Of a stretch of DNA of 64,000 bases, positions 54,390 to 64,000 are shown piece by piece (positions within the stretch are counted from its first letter, which is position 1; the number at the start of each line of letters is the position of its first letter). This stretch comes from Ariolimax columbianus. Taxonomy: Eukaryota > Mollusca > Gastropoda > Stylommatophora > Arionidae. The position numbers and the translations under genes were made by a program. Where the stretch lies: assembly GCA_036924085.1 (NCBI GenBank), contig JAVGWX010000005.1, forward strand, positions 95,109,764-95,173,763, in the 5' to 3' direction. A model generated the notes under the pieces. The model worked only from the letters and a program-made list of their open reading frames with translations. It was not told where the DNA came from and ran no database searches.

Positions 54390-55240
54390 AAGGTATGCGA
54401 CTACAGTCCATGACGGTAACGAATGGGACTCGGAAGACCAATCCGGGCAGAGAAGCGTCTTCCCCAGTGTGTGCAAGAAAAATCAGTACCGTTCGCGGCC
54501 TCGCATGGTGTGGCGTGTCTTCTCAAACTCTGAGTCTTTAGCCTATCAGCAATCAGTATCTCCTTTGTCTGTATTCCATGATTAATCCTGCCCCTCCGTG
54601 TAACACGATCCATGGTGTCCTGTTCCCATGATTCCTAATCGATTCCAGCATCATTCATATCCTGCTTGCATACATCCTTGTACCGAAGTAGTGGCCTACC
54701 CTGAGACCTTTTCCCTAACTTTTTTTTTTCGTTCGCCTTATTTCTCTATTCCCCAAAGCGGTGTGCCTTGCACTGTGGTTTTTATTTTGCGCCAGTTGGT
54801 TCAGTGCATCCGACTTAAGCATGCATTTTAATGAAAGGGTCTGCTTCCTCCTGTATTTTCTAAAGGTTTGGTTCCCCGGAGTAACGGCCGGTGCTGTGAT
54901 GGGGATCGAACCCAGCACCTTCTGGTTGTGAGCCGTCCCACTTAACCACTAGGCCACGCCATCCCCTAAAATCCCCCTCAGCTGTAATTCCCCACAGAGA
55001 ATATATTTGGATATTCTGCCATCATCCATCCTCCGAATGTGTCCCAGCCATCGGAGACTTCGAAGAGCATGAAAAGATTGTGACAGTGCCTGATCTCTCC
55101 AACACCTCTGTGTTCGTGATCTTATCGTGCCACCCAACTCCCAGGATTCGTCTATGGCACCTCACGTGACAGCTGTTTAGCCGCCTTGTAGCAGATCCCC
55201 CTGTTTGCCTTGGCCGTTATTCTAACTTAGAACATTCTCT
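54390..55240 (-). mobile_element. LINE C-terminal tail split by SINE-A
   Basis: On the minus strand, before the SINE: SLRWLGHIRRMDDGRISKYI, LCGELQLRGIL. After it, with shifts: QDMND-like MMLESIRNHGN, MDRVTRRGRINHGIQTKEIL, then a C-terminal finger-like C..ANGTDFSCTHWGRRFSAR plus IGL and a final RYRH. Intact relatives read LRWLGHVRRMEDGRIPKD.LYGEL..G.R..GRP..R, with a CxxC...H finger at the end. SINE-A copy 4 sits in the basic stretch. Confidence 0.72.
54719..54963 (-). mobile_element. SINE-A copy 4
   Basis: The best-preserved tRNA head: A box TGGCCTAGTGGTTAAG and B box GGTTCGATCCCC on the minus strand; the body matches the other three copies and ends in a plus-strand T run. A short duplication, CCCTAA (54713-54718 and 54964-54969), flanks it; at 6 bp it is weak. 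Confidence 0.88.
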
Positions 55241-56547
55241 CACTCATCCACATCATCATGACCATATTGAGTAAATGATCTATCACAAAGCATGTGGCAT
55301 ATTTATTACATCATACTCATATCATAGAATGAGTAGAGAAATTACAAACACAATATAATACATATCTTAACTAAACATTCTACTAAAACGGGAATTGTAA
55401 GCATTAGCTATTGATGGAATTCCCAACTATCTAAAACCCAGTTCTATTGCCTTGCAATTACATCACACACACACATCGCCTTAACTGCGTCTTCGATACA
55501 CCTTATCAAATACTCTTCTTCACTGAAATCCCCTCAGGCGGGCGATCTCGACATAACTCGTTCACAATGTGTCATTGCTTACAAACACACTTTCAGATTA
55601 TCTATAAATGCAAAACTCATTCACCTATTTGAGCGATTCTGTTCTATCACTAAACATTCGTCCAACCGTCTATCACTCGCTCCTCTATCTAAGTCGGTGA
55701 GTTAAACATACTTTCTACATTCAGTCTTTCTCTCTCTCTCTCTCTCTCACTCTCCTCCATACAGCCACTCTCTCTTCAGCCTCTCTCCATCCCTCTATCC
55801 AGCCTTGACCAATCGATCTCAGGTATTGGCCATCTTCAGTCCCATTGGACCGAAACACTTTGCACACCGGTCACTCATTCTCTCGCAGCAAGCCCCGCTG
55901 CCAATTTCGTCTGTCAATCAATCTCCCCCTACCAAAATCGGAAGGCCAGTGGTCAGTTTCTACCTGTCCACATTCCTTAACCCAACTCTGTTCTCCTTTG
56001 CTGAGACGGTGAGTGACCTTGACATACATTCAGGTAACTTTAAGCTTTAACATGTTCAGGCATCCTAAACTCCCCTTGCTCCGGCGGGAACTGTTACAGC
56101 CTCTCCTAGTGCATGTAGGTAGACCGTGTCTCACTGTCATTAAGAAGGGTGCTGAGGAAACAGGCCTGATAAACAAGTCAACATAAAATAAACCTTCCTA
56201 TTGAAATTCAAACTTGTAAATGTATGCAATTACAATTCAAAACAGATTTCAAACATCACTAAATAGTTCCGACAACTTCCATTTAACAAATCACGCAATA
56301 CTGTGAGGTCTATTGTCAGGTCGCTGAGTACCGTAAGTCCCATTTAAAAAATGTCAGACCAGGTTAGGTTGTATGTGAAAATAACAAATAAGTCTCGCAA
56401 GCCAAAGTGTCAGACTATTGTCACTGCGTCGTCATTGTGTTTAAGTCACTGTATATGTAATATATAATACGTAACAAGCGCACACTATACAAAGATTGAG
56501 AACATATACAAACCAGTCCAGATCATGTCAGAATTTGAAAGAAAATG
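55241..56547. other. no recognised gene, about 1.3 kb
   Basis: Holds a (CT)n tract at about 55730-55752 and short frames without recognisable motifs (the longest, 55805-56050, is Ser/Pro-rich). Confidence 0.3.
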
Positions 56548-56572
56548 TCGGGGGGGGGGGGGGGGGGGGGAA
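56548..56572 (+). repeat. poly-G run of about 23
   Basis: An almost pure G run. Several other G or C runs of 10 or more occur in the window. Its length may be uncertain because homopolymers sequence poorly. Confidence 0.85.
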
Positions 56573-56599
56573 CAATTCCACTGTATCAAACTACAGTGT

Positions 56600-57345
56600 G
56601 ATAAGGCTAGCACCATAGTCAGGTGTAGCATACTGACCAAGACCACGCCCTTCGTCTGGGTTAGCTGTAACATACTGAACAAGACCACGCCCTTCGTCTG
56701 GGTTAGCTGTAACATACTGACCAAGACCACGCCCTTTGTCTGGGTTAGCTGTAACATACTGACCAAGACCACGCCCTTCGTCTGGGTTAGCTGTAACATA
56801 CTGACCAAGACCACGCCCGTCGTCTGGGTTAGATGTAACATACTGACCAAGACCACGCCCGTCATCTGGGTTAGCTGCAACATACTGACCAAGACCACGC
56901 CCGTCATCTGGGTTAGCTGCAACATACTGACCAAGACCACGCCCGTCATCTGGATTAGCTGCAACATACTGACCAAGACCAAGCCCGTCATCTGGGTTAG
57001 CTGCAACATACTGACCAAGACCACGCCCGTCGTCTGGGTTAGCTGTAACATACTGACAAAGATCTCACATGGCCAGGGTCAGGTTTAGTAAACTAAACAG
57101 AACCCACTACTCGTCGAGATGAAATGCAACATAATACCATGACCTCAGGGTCAGGTGCAACATATTGATCAAGACCTCATATTGCTAGGGTCCAAGTGCA
57201 ACATACTAAATACGACCCCACATCTCGTCTGTCCCAGGTTTAATATAATGAACATACACCATTACTCGTCAGGGTCAGATGCAATATACTGAACAGAACT
57301 ACACCTCTTGTCAAGGTCAGATGCAACATACTTGTCAACACCTTA
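56600..57345 (+). repeat. 42-bp minisatellite (CATACTGACCAAGACCACGC)
   Basis: About 11 close units to 57060 (GTAACATACTGACCAAGACC plus ACGCCCGTCGTCTGGGTTAG plus CT), then diverged units to 57345 (GGTCAGGTGCAACATATTGA and similar). The period of 42 produces long frames on both strands that are not genes. The array stops at the LINE 3' end. Confidence 0.9.
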
Positions 57346-60062
57346 CTTAACTTAACTTAACGTATTTATACTGGTTTAGAAGACCCTGCAGAGTCTGTAT
57401 ACAACCAATTACATTTACATCACCTTGCTCTAAAAGCTATGCGCATCCAGTTTATTCTTAAATGCATTAACTGTCCCTGCCTCCACTACCTCCCCTGGCA
57501 ATGCATTCCAAGCAGACACCACTCTCTGACTAAAAGAATATTTCCTAATATCTAACCTGGACCTCTCTTTAGTCAACTTGTAGCTATGCCCTCGTGTTAT
57601 TGTAGGTGGCTGTATTTTAAAAAACTTGTTATAGTCTAATTTATCGATTCCTCTGATCATCTTATAAACCTGTATTAAGTCACCACGAATTCTTCTCTCT
57701 TCGAGACACTGTAGGCCGGTTTTTCTGAGTCATTCCTCATAACTGTAATTCTGGAATCCCACTATCATCTTTGTCGCTCTTTTTTGTATTCTTTCTAGCA
57801 TGTTTATGTCCCCTCTATGATAAGGACTCCACACATGTACACAGTACTCCAATCTAGGTCTAACTAAAGCTTTATACAGTTTGACGATCACTTCCTTGCT
57901 CCTATGTTTAATATTTCTTTTTATCATACCTAACATTGCATTTGCCTTTTTCACTGCTACCTTAACTTGCTCACTCACCTTTCCTGTATGATCTATTATA
58001 ACGCCTAGGTCCCTTTCCTTATCTATATTTCTAATATTGTTTTCTCCCATTCTGTAATTATGTTCCATATTGGATCTACCCATGTGGATGACTGTACATT
58101 TATCTACATTAAACTCCATTTGCCAGCTTACAGACCATTCTCGAATTTTATCTAAATCCGACATCAATATATCCATTTCCGCTTTAGATGAGACACTACT
58201 GCATAGTTTTGTGTCATCAGCAAATTTTGCATTCATGGATCTCATATCAATGTCCAAATCATTTATATATATCAAGAATAAAATTGGTCCCAAAACCGAG
58301 CCCTGTGGCACACCACTTTTCACTTCATTCCACTCAGAGTACTCTTTATTTATGCCCACCCTCTGCCTTCTTCCCGTTAACCAATTTTCAATCCATTTGG
58401 CAACTTCCCCACCTATTCCATGTGATTTTAACTTTCGAAATAATCTTTGATGAGGTACTCTATCAAAGGCCTTTGCAAAGTCTAGATAAATAACATCCAC
58501 TGGCTCCCCTTTATCTATGATTTTAGTAACCTCCTCCATGAATTCTAATAGATTTTGTTTAGCATGATCTCCCTCTAGTAAGCCCATGCTGACTATTTCT
58601 AATTAGATTAAATTTTTCTAAATGCATTACAATGTTTTCTTTGATTATTGACTCTAACAATTTACAGACTATGCTCGTTAAATTCACCGGTCTATAATTT
58701 TCCGGATCTGATTTGTTGCCTTTTTTGAATAAGGGGATCACTCCTGCATCTTTCCAATCCCGTGGAACAATCCCTTTTGTAAGTGATTGAGAACATAATA
58801 TAGCCAATGGTTTTGCTAGTTGGTCTCTAATTTCATACAGCAATTTTGGGTGAATACCATCTTGACCTGGACATTTATTCACCTTCAACCCCTCCAATTT
58901 TTAAAAAAACTATTTCCTCTGTAATACAGATTGATCTTAATCCCGCTGTATCCATGTCTCTTTGAAAAATATCTATAGTCTCTGGGATCTCGGAGCAGTC
59001 CTCCTTTGTGAAGACTGTGCAAAAGTACTGATTGAGCAATTAGCAGCCACCCTATTCTCACTTATTATTTTCCCTGTACTGTCTATGAGAGGGCCTACTT
59101 TGTCTTTCGTTCTTTGTTTATTTCTAACATAAGAGAAGAAGCTTTTACTGTCAGTCTTGATCCTCTGAGCAAGTTTTTTTTCAAAGTCTATTTTTGCTGT
59201 TTTATTCGCTTTCTGAGATATGTTCTGCTTGTCCAAATATTTTACATATGTTTCTTTTGATTTACCTGCCTCTGTATATATTTTCCATTCTTCATTTTTT
59301 GCTCTTCTACATTTCACTACAAATCTAGTTATCCACTTTTTACGCTTGGGGTTTACCTCCCTACATGGAACACATTCCTCTTTTAGCGTTTCTAGAACTG
59401 TTTTAAAACTTTCCCACTTCTGTTCAACATCTGTTCCTACAACAATATCTTTCCAGATTATGTGGTTCGCTGCCTCTTTCATCCTCTTAACATCTGCCTT
59501 AGAGTAGTCGTATGTTCGCGTGTTTATGTTTACTTCTTTCCCTGCAATAAGATCCCAACGGATGATTTGATGGTCACTTGAGCCAAACAGTTCCCCAACG
59601 GTAACGTTTTCAATCATATTTTCCTCTGTGGTAAAAACTAGGTCGAGTATGTTTTTGCCTCTGGTGGCTGCTTCTACATGTTGAATTAAAAAATTGTCAG
59701 TTATGCACTTAACAAAAGGTTTTGACTCTACAAGTGCTTCTGCCATATCCCATTTTATTTCTGGATAGTTGAAATCTCCCATTAATAATAATTTCCCTTT
59801 ACTTGCCTTTGCTATGCTACTAATCAGCTCCTCATCTTCCTCTTTTTGACTTGATGGACATCTATAGCACACTCCAATTACTGTTTTTTTCACCCCCACT
59901 TTCTATTTCTCCCCATACACTTTCATTTTTGTTACCACATGATAAATAATCTTTGATCGTTATATTAACAGAATTTATACAGTATAATAAAACGCCACCT
60001 CCCTTAGTCTTGTCTCCAATTATCCTATCTTTCCTTAACATTGTATATCCCTCAATTTCAAG
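57346..60062 (-). mobile_element. CR1-like LINE, 2.7 kb, 5'-truncated
   Basis: The minus-strand order is endonuclease, RT, C-terminal tail, short 3' UTR and (GTTAA)n tail at 57346-57362. The 5' end falls inside the endonuclease (EIEGYTMLRKDRIIGDKTKG). No ORF1 and no RNase H are present. I could not find a clear TSD. Both flanks are arrays of the same minisatellite superfamily, so it landed inside that tract. A degraded second copy is at 16535-17525 and a 3' scrap at 49215. Confidence 0.9.
57430..60062 (-). pseudogene. CR1-like endonuclease-reverse transcriptase, broken
   Basis: Endonuclease: GGGVLLYCINSV, VIGVCYRCPSS, KLLLMGDFNYPEIKWD (GDFN), NILDLVFTT, GSSDHQIIRWDL (SDH). Linker: RVKTDSKSFFSYVRN-like (SKSFFSYVRNKQRT), AGKIISENR. 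RT: LKVNKCPGQDGIHPKLLYEI, AGVIPLFKKGNKSDPENYRP, QHGLTRGRSC, DVIYLDFAKAFDRVPHQRLF (motif A), SGVPQGSVLGPILFLIYIND (B), NAKFADDTKLCSSV (C, FADD intact), ERDLGVIID, RPRLEYCVHVWSPY. Tail: RGHSYKLTKERSRLDIRKYS, FSQRVVSAWNALPGEVV. Damage: frameshifts at about 59890, 59035, 58905 and 58560, and one in-frame TGA at 57730-57732. The RT group is CR1/L2/Rex1-like; the clade is not resolved. Confidence 0.88.
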
Positions 60063-60064
60063 TT

Positions 60065-60480
60065 ACACTGCCGTCATCAGGTGCAACATACTATCCAAGA
60101 CCCCACAATGTTAGAGTCAGTGGCAACATACTGATCTTAGTCCAACCTTGTCAGGGCAGGTACAACATGCGGACCAAGACCCCACAATGTTAGAGTCAGT
60201 GGCAACAAACTGATCAGAATTCAACCACGTCAGGGCAGGTACAACATGCGGACCAAATCCCCACAATGTTAGAGTCAGTGGCAACATACTGATCAGAGTC
60301 CAACCTCGTCAGGACAGGCCCAACATGGGGACCAAGACCCCACAATGTTAGAGTCAGTGGCAACAAACTGATCAGAATTCAACCTCGTCAGGGCAGGCAC
60401 AACATGCGGACCAAATCCCCACAATGTTAGAGTCAGTGGCAACCTACTGATCAGAGTCTAACCTCGTCAGGGACAGACCC
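60065..60480 (+). repeat. 79-bp dimeric minisatellite
   Basis: About five units, each two related halves: CAACATACTGATCAGAGTCC plus AACCTCGTCAGGGCAGGTA, and CAACATGCGGACCAAGACCC plus CACAATGTTAGAGTCAGTGG. Both halves carry the CAACATNCKGANCA core of the superfamily. Confidence 0.85.
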
Positions 60481-60639
60481 CACATTTTTACAGAAATGTT
60501 TAGCGAACTCACCCCGATCAAACTTCGCCAGGAGCATGTATATAATAGTAACAAGAGATTCCACGTCGACAGGACTAAGTGAGAAATGCTAACTATGAGC
60601 CAACATCACCAAATCGAAATTAAAACTTACTTATCAAGA

Positions 60640-61180
60640 TACAACATGGGCAGCGTCAGGTGCAAGATGTCCACCAATGCCACACCCCGCCTAGACAAGT
60701 GTAACATACTGACCATGACTTAAATTTGTGAAAGGCATGTGTAACAAAACAAAATGACCGTAACCCAGTCTTGTGAAAGTCAAGTGTAACAAACTTGACC
60801 ATAACACTAACTTGTCAAGGTCAGGTGTAACATACTGACCAAGACCATACTTCGTCAGTGTCAGGTTAAATGTACTGACCAAGACCATACTTCGTCAGTG
60901 TCAGGTTAAATGTACTGACCAAGACCATACTTCATCAGTGTCAGGTTAAATGTACTGACCAAGACCATACTTCGTCAGTGTCAGGTTAAATGTACTGACC
61001 AAGACCATACTTAGTCAGTGTCAGGTTAAATGTACTGACTAAGACCATACTTCGGCAGTGTCAGGTTAAATGTACTGACCAAGACCATACTTCGTCAGTG
61101 TCAGGTTAAATGTACTGACCAAGACCATACTTCGTCAGTGTCAGGTTAAATGTACTGACCAAGACCCCACCTCAAGTCCA
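60640..61180 (+). repeat. 40-bp minisatellite (TGTACTGACCAAGACCATAC)
   Basis: From about 60840, eight to nine close units of TGTACTGACCAAGACCATAC plus TTCGTCAGTGTCAGGTTAAA, preceded by diverged units (GTAACATACTGACCATGACT). Confidence 0.9.
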
Positions 61181-61189
61181 CGTCAAGCA

Positions 61190-62499
61190 TCAGGACAAAT
61201 GTGTATGTCAGAGCAGACTGACTAGGAAGGTGATGATTGACACTAGTGGTGAACTCACTGACAAGCCTTGAGTTGCACTACAGCAATGAAGACCCAGGTA
61301 TGCATTGTTAAGTACACTATGCGTGTACGAACACTTGCTGTAACACACCACACCAAATAATCGGCAACTGTTACATGAAGTAAGTACTTTCAGCATCCAG
61401 ATCAAAGAGGACTTTCCAGTTCGTAGTTTTACAAACTGTCACTCACGCATGCCACACGTCTGCTGAATGTGAAATAGCCTTCATGATTAGAAAGAAATCT
61501 CTAGAAACAATAGCTCAATTGCAAAAATAATTGAGCTGAATAAAATAAGGAGTAATTCATTTTCCTGCGGATCAAAGGAAGACCACGAAATCGTGTCTGT
61601 AATCTGTCTTTCATTTCTGTTTGCTAGCGAATAATAACATCGAGAATGTTCGAGAACATTCATTATTTTATAAATTGAATATTATTGGAATTACAATTAT
61701 TTATAATGATAACAGCGATGCAAGTTGTGAGAGCAATTTTCTTTATCTATTTATCTCGTGTAATTAATTTGCCTGATTGATAATGGCAGTGATTGCGTTT
61801 TTGCAGCAGTTGTGTTCCATGAAGATTAATTTCAACTATTTTTAATCTGTCTATTGATGTTAGATCTGTACGCTGATATTTGTTTCCCGTTTCTGATCTT
61901 AGATAGCTGCAGATATTTGTGTATACTGGAGTGGCTGATGGAGGTGCGAGATTTATAAATAGCCAGAGCTTTGCCAGTGGGTGCTCCAGGGAGACTAGCG
62001 TCCCGATTAAAGAGGAGACAACTAGAAACATTTAGCTCAAATTTAGGCTGTAGACAAATGGTGGAAGGATAACCAACCGGAATAAGAGATTGATGAGAGA
62101 GAGAAAGAGAGAGAGACAGAGAGAGAGACAGAGAGATGGAGTGGTAGAGAGTTGTTGCCACTGTTTTCCCGCAAGGTAATCTTCAGACAGCCAGGAACTA
62201 ACAAGGAAGGACACAAATAGAAGGCCAATAATAACATTTAGGTCAATAGTGGAATTCATTCGAATGGTACCTAAGATGATTGGAATAGACAAATTGTTAC
62301 CTTCCCAAAATGTTATTAAAAGTGAATAAAGAGGGTTGTTCCTGGGCTTAGCAACTTAGTCATGTAGAAAAACATTGCCATTATAATCACGCACAACACA
62401 AGCTCAAATTCTCGCTGGCTGTCAAACGAGGAGCTACAGTGCCGACATGTTTCATGTTGCATCGACAAGTTGAACGATTGCAAATACTTTGGGAATAAG
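61190..62499. other. no recognised gene; (GA)n at 62095-62150
   Basis: AT-rich single-copy-looking DNA. A GAGAGA tract lies at about 62095-62150. Short frames on the minus strand (61747-62292) are not recognisable. Confidence 0.3.
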
Positions 62500-62855
62500 G
62501 TTAACTCTAGCAAGAAGAAACAGTTGGTTGAGGTCAATACCTGGTGGATGGTTAGCTCTTGTTGGTCATTACAAGACCTCACAGAGATGTGCGCGTTGCT
62601 AATGACTTCCTCCAGTAGGAACATGTCTCCGAGATAGACTCGTCAGCTTATTCACCTGATGTTAAACCGAGCGAGCATCTCTGAGGCGTCTTGTGATCAT
62701 CCACCAGGTGGTGACCTGAACCAATTGTTTAAAAGTCTTGTACAAGAGTGGCAGACGATCACCAATGACACTATCAGAAGGCTGATTTTATACATCAGGC
62801 ATCGTTGCCTAGTTTGTATCTATGTCTTGGGAGGCGACACACATTACTGACCATT
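62500..62855 (+). pseudogene. Tc1-type transposase C-terminus
   Basis: The plus strand reads VITRPHRDVRVANDFLQ (from DNARPH..RVT.DFLQ, second-acid block), EIDSSAYSPDVKPSEHL (third acid; intact W.AYSPDLNPIEHLW), then in another frame LNQLFKSLVQEWQTITNDTI, RRLILYIRHRCLVCIYVLGG and DTHY, stop. The EW..I....IRRLI.S...RC......GG.T.Y ending is the hallmark of Tc1 transposases. Stops and a frame change after the third acid show it is dead. The terminal inverted repeat was not identified. Confidence 0.78.
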
Positions 62856-63730
62856 AACCAGCAATTCCATATGAAACTGTCACACTGTGATGTGTGATGT
62901 CCAAGTTACTGATTAAAAATAACTGACTTCTCATTTTTTTATTTTTTGTACGGTGAAATTTTGTAAATGACCCTTAATTTAAGTAAAAAACTAGCAATAT
63001 TTCTGAGAAATTATTCTTCTGTTATTTGAATACCAGGAATATGTAGAAATAGTATGTTGTACATGACTCTGGGGGACGTAAGATATTAATATATTTCACT
63101 TGGCTCTTACCTGAACCATTTTGCATCAGTTAGTCAATTAAACAAGTGTGGTCTTTGTCTTCTCATGTTCCGTACAGAACGAGTTAGTCACTCCCTTATT
63201 ACTGTGCTCTTTTACATCTGAACTCACGCCACGTCAGAATTTACCTGGTCGTATCTTTCAGGAACTATGCTCACGCCCTCTTTAATCTAAAATACACGTC
63301 ATAAAAATGTGAACTTCACAACGGCATGATATTTGTGTTGTTGCCAAATATTTCATGAACCTTACCATTTATTTCCTATTCATCAGCTTAATGTGAAGGG
63401 TTGCAACTGTATGATGTGATCAATAAAATGAAACAAGCCACATTTACAAGCATTGATAGGTCAAATGTCTGACACAGATAACAGAGAGTAAATAAGTAAT
63501 GTAAAATGCCTGACACAAGTAGCAGAGAGTAAATATACTATCAGTAATGTAATATCTCTTACACAGGTGGCAGAGAATAAATATATTATCAGTAATGTAA
63601 AACCTCAATTTACTTAGTCACTTCTTATCTACCCATTGTCGAGGTTGTAAATGACTGTTTATACTTACAATCGGCTGTGCAGTCAGAGAAGTGATTGATT
63701 GGTTGTGGAATGTTAAATATAAGAACCGAA
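62856..63730. other. no gene; ~50-bp triplicate at 63465-63605
   Basis: AT-rich. CAGAGAGTAAATA plus TCAGTAATGTAAAA-like units recur three times at about 63465-63605. Upstream sequence of the endonuclease at 63731 is not readable as coding. Confidence 0.4.
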
Positions 63731-64000
63731 GTGGAAGATTGGGAGATAGATGCAAATCTCTCCCTAATCAATAGGCCGGAGGATAGCCCTAGCTTCTATT
63801 CAAGAACATGGCATACCACCTCGACTCCAGATTTGGCCTTCTCCACACAGGACATACACCATAAAATAGACCGCCAGGTGCTAAACCAACTGGCAGGTAG
63901 CGACCACAGGCCGATCAGGCTAACCATTGACATGGAAGTAGGCCCACAGGAAACAAAACCGCTCCCACGTTGGAATTACAAACGAGCCGACTGGGACAGA
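63731..64000 (+). CDS. I-group LINE endonuclease, C-terminal part (runs off window)
   Basis: An open frame of 90 codons to the window edge: VEDWEIDANLSLINRPEDSP, SFYSRTWHTTSTPDLAFSTQ, DIHHKIDRQVLNQLAGSDHR, PIRLTIDMEVGP, KPLPRWNYKRADWDR. The STPDLAF block and the SDHRP motif (catalytic Asp-His of AP-endonuclease-like domains) are intact, as is the W.YK.A.W start of the linker to RT. It has no start codon of its own; the 5' end is truncated or diverged at about 63730. The RT and RNase H should lie to the right. It resembles the partner domain expected for the RNase H LINE families here, but which family cannot be told. Confidence 0.82.
   Translation, partial: MEDWEIDANLSLINRPEDSPSFYSRTWHTTSTPDLAFSTQDIHHKIDRQVLNQLAGSDHRPIRLTIDMEVGPQETKPLPRWNYKRADWDR

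Noticed and set aside
56485..57088. 188- and 187-codon frames on opposite strands
   Set aside because: They are the 42-bp array read both ways; unit-by-unit repetition and no outside domain.
58070..59507. Plus-strand frames of 95-126 codons
   Set aside because: Antisense shadows of the CR1-like LINE.

Overview
The window looks like a gene desert from a metazoan nuclear genome, most likely a mollusc. That placement is inferred from the mix of LINE families, tRNA-derived SINEs and mariner/Tc1/IS630-like transposases, not proven. I found no host protein gene, rRNA or true tRNA gene. Almost everything readable is a transposable-element (TE) relic, a tandem array or low-complexity DNA. Most long open frames come from arrays whose period suits all reading frames, or lie antisense to TE genes.

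Layout. 1-1600: a LINE 3' end, copy 1 of an unclassified ~372-bp dispersed element (called INS here) and two SINE heads. 2050-7395: TAGTCTAG-rich arrays, one with higher-order structure. 8105-9560: a LINE tail with an 840-bp minisatellite inside it. 10030-13850: CA-rich and 36-bp arrays, a SINE and a TTC tract. 14575-17525: three LINE fragments in a row. 18261-22140: a complete but dead mariner with both terminal repeats, two internal minisatellites and a nested LINE. 22250-26245: arrays plus a dispersed repeat (rptD) with a conserved peptide. 26630-29610: an inverted old LINE, itself invaded by a well-preserved LINE with a 13-bp target-site duplication (TSD). 29640-34910: arrays and two LINE tails. 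34960-36080: a LINE relic holding INS and a SINE, both with TSDs. 36650-43590: LINEs, SINEs, rptD and IS630-like transposases nested in each other. 44700-46435: GT-rich arrays. 47060-55240: more LINE, INS, transposase and SINE copies. 56600-61180: one minisatellite superfamily split by a 2.7-kb CR1-like LINE. 62500-64000: a Tc1 transposase end and an open LINE endonuclease frame that runs off the window.

The TEs do not form a pathway, but they give a relative history: old LINE and transposon copies were invaded by SINEs, INS and younger LINEs. The most interesting pattern is that at least four minisatellites (two in the mariner, one in an RNase H LINE, one in an RNase-H-less LINE) are built from the coding sequence of the TE that holds them. 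Second comes a group of arrays of different period sharing a CATACTGACCAAGACC-like core. Third are the INS and rptD families, which I cannot place in a known class.
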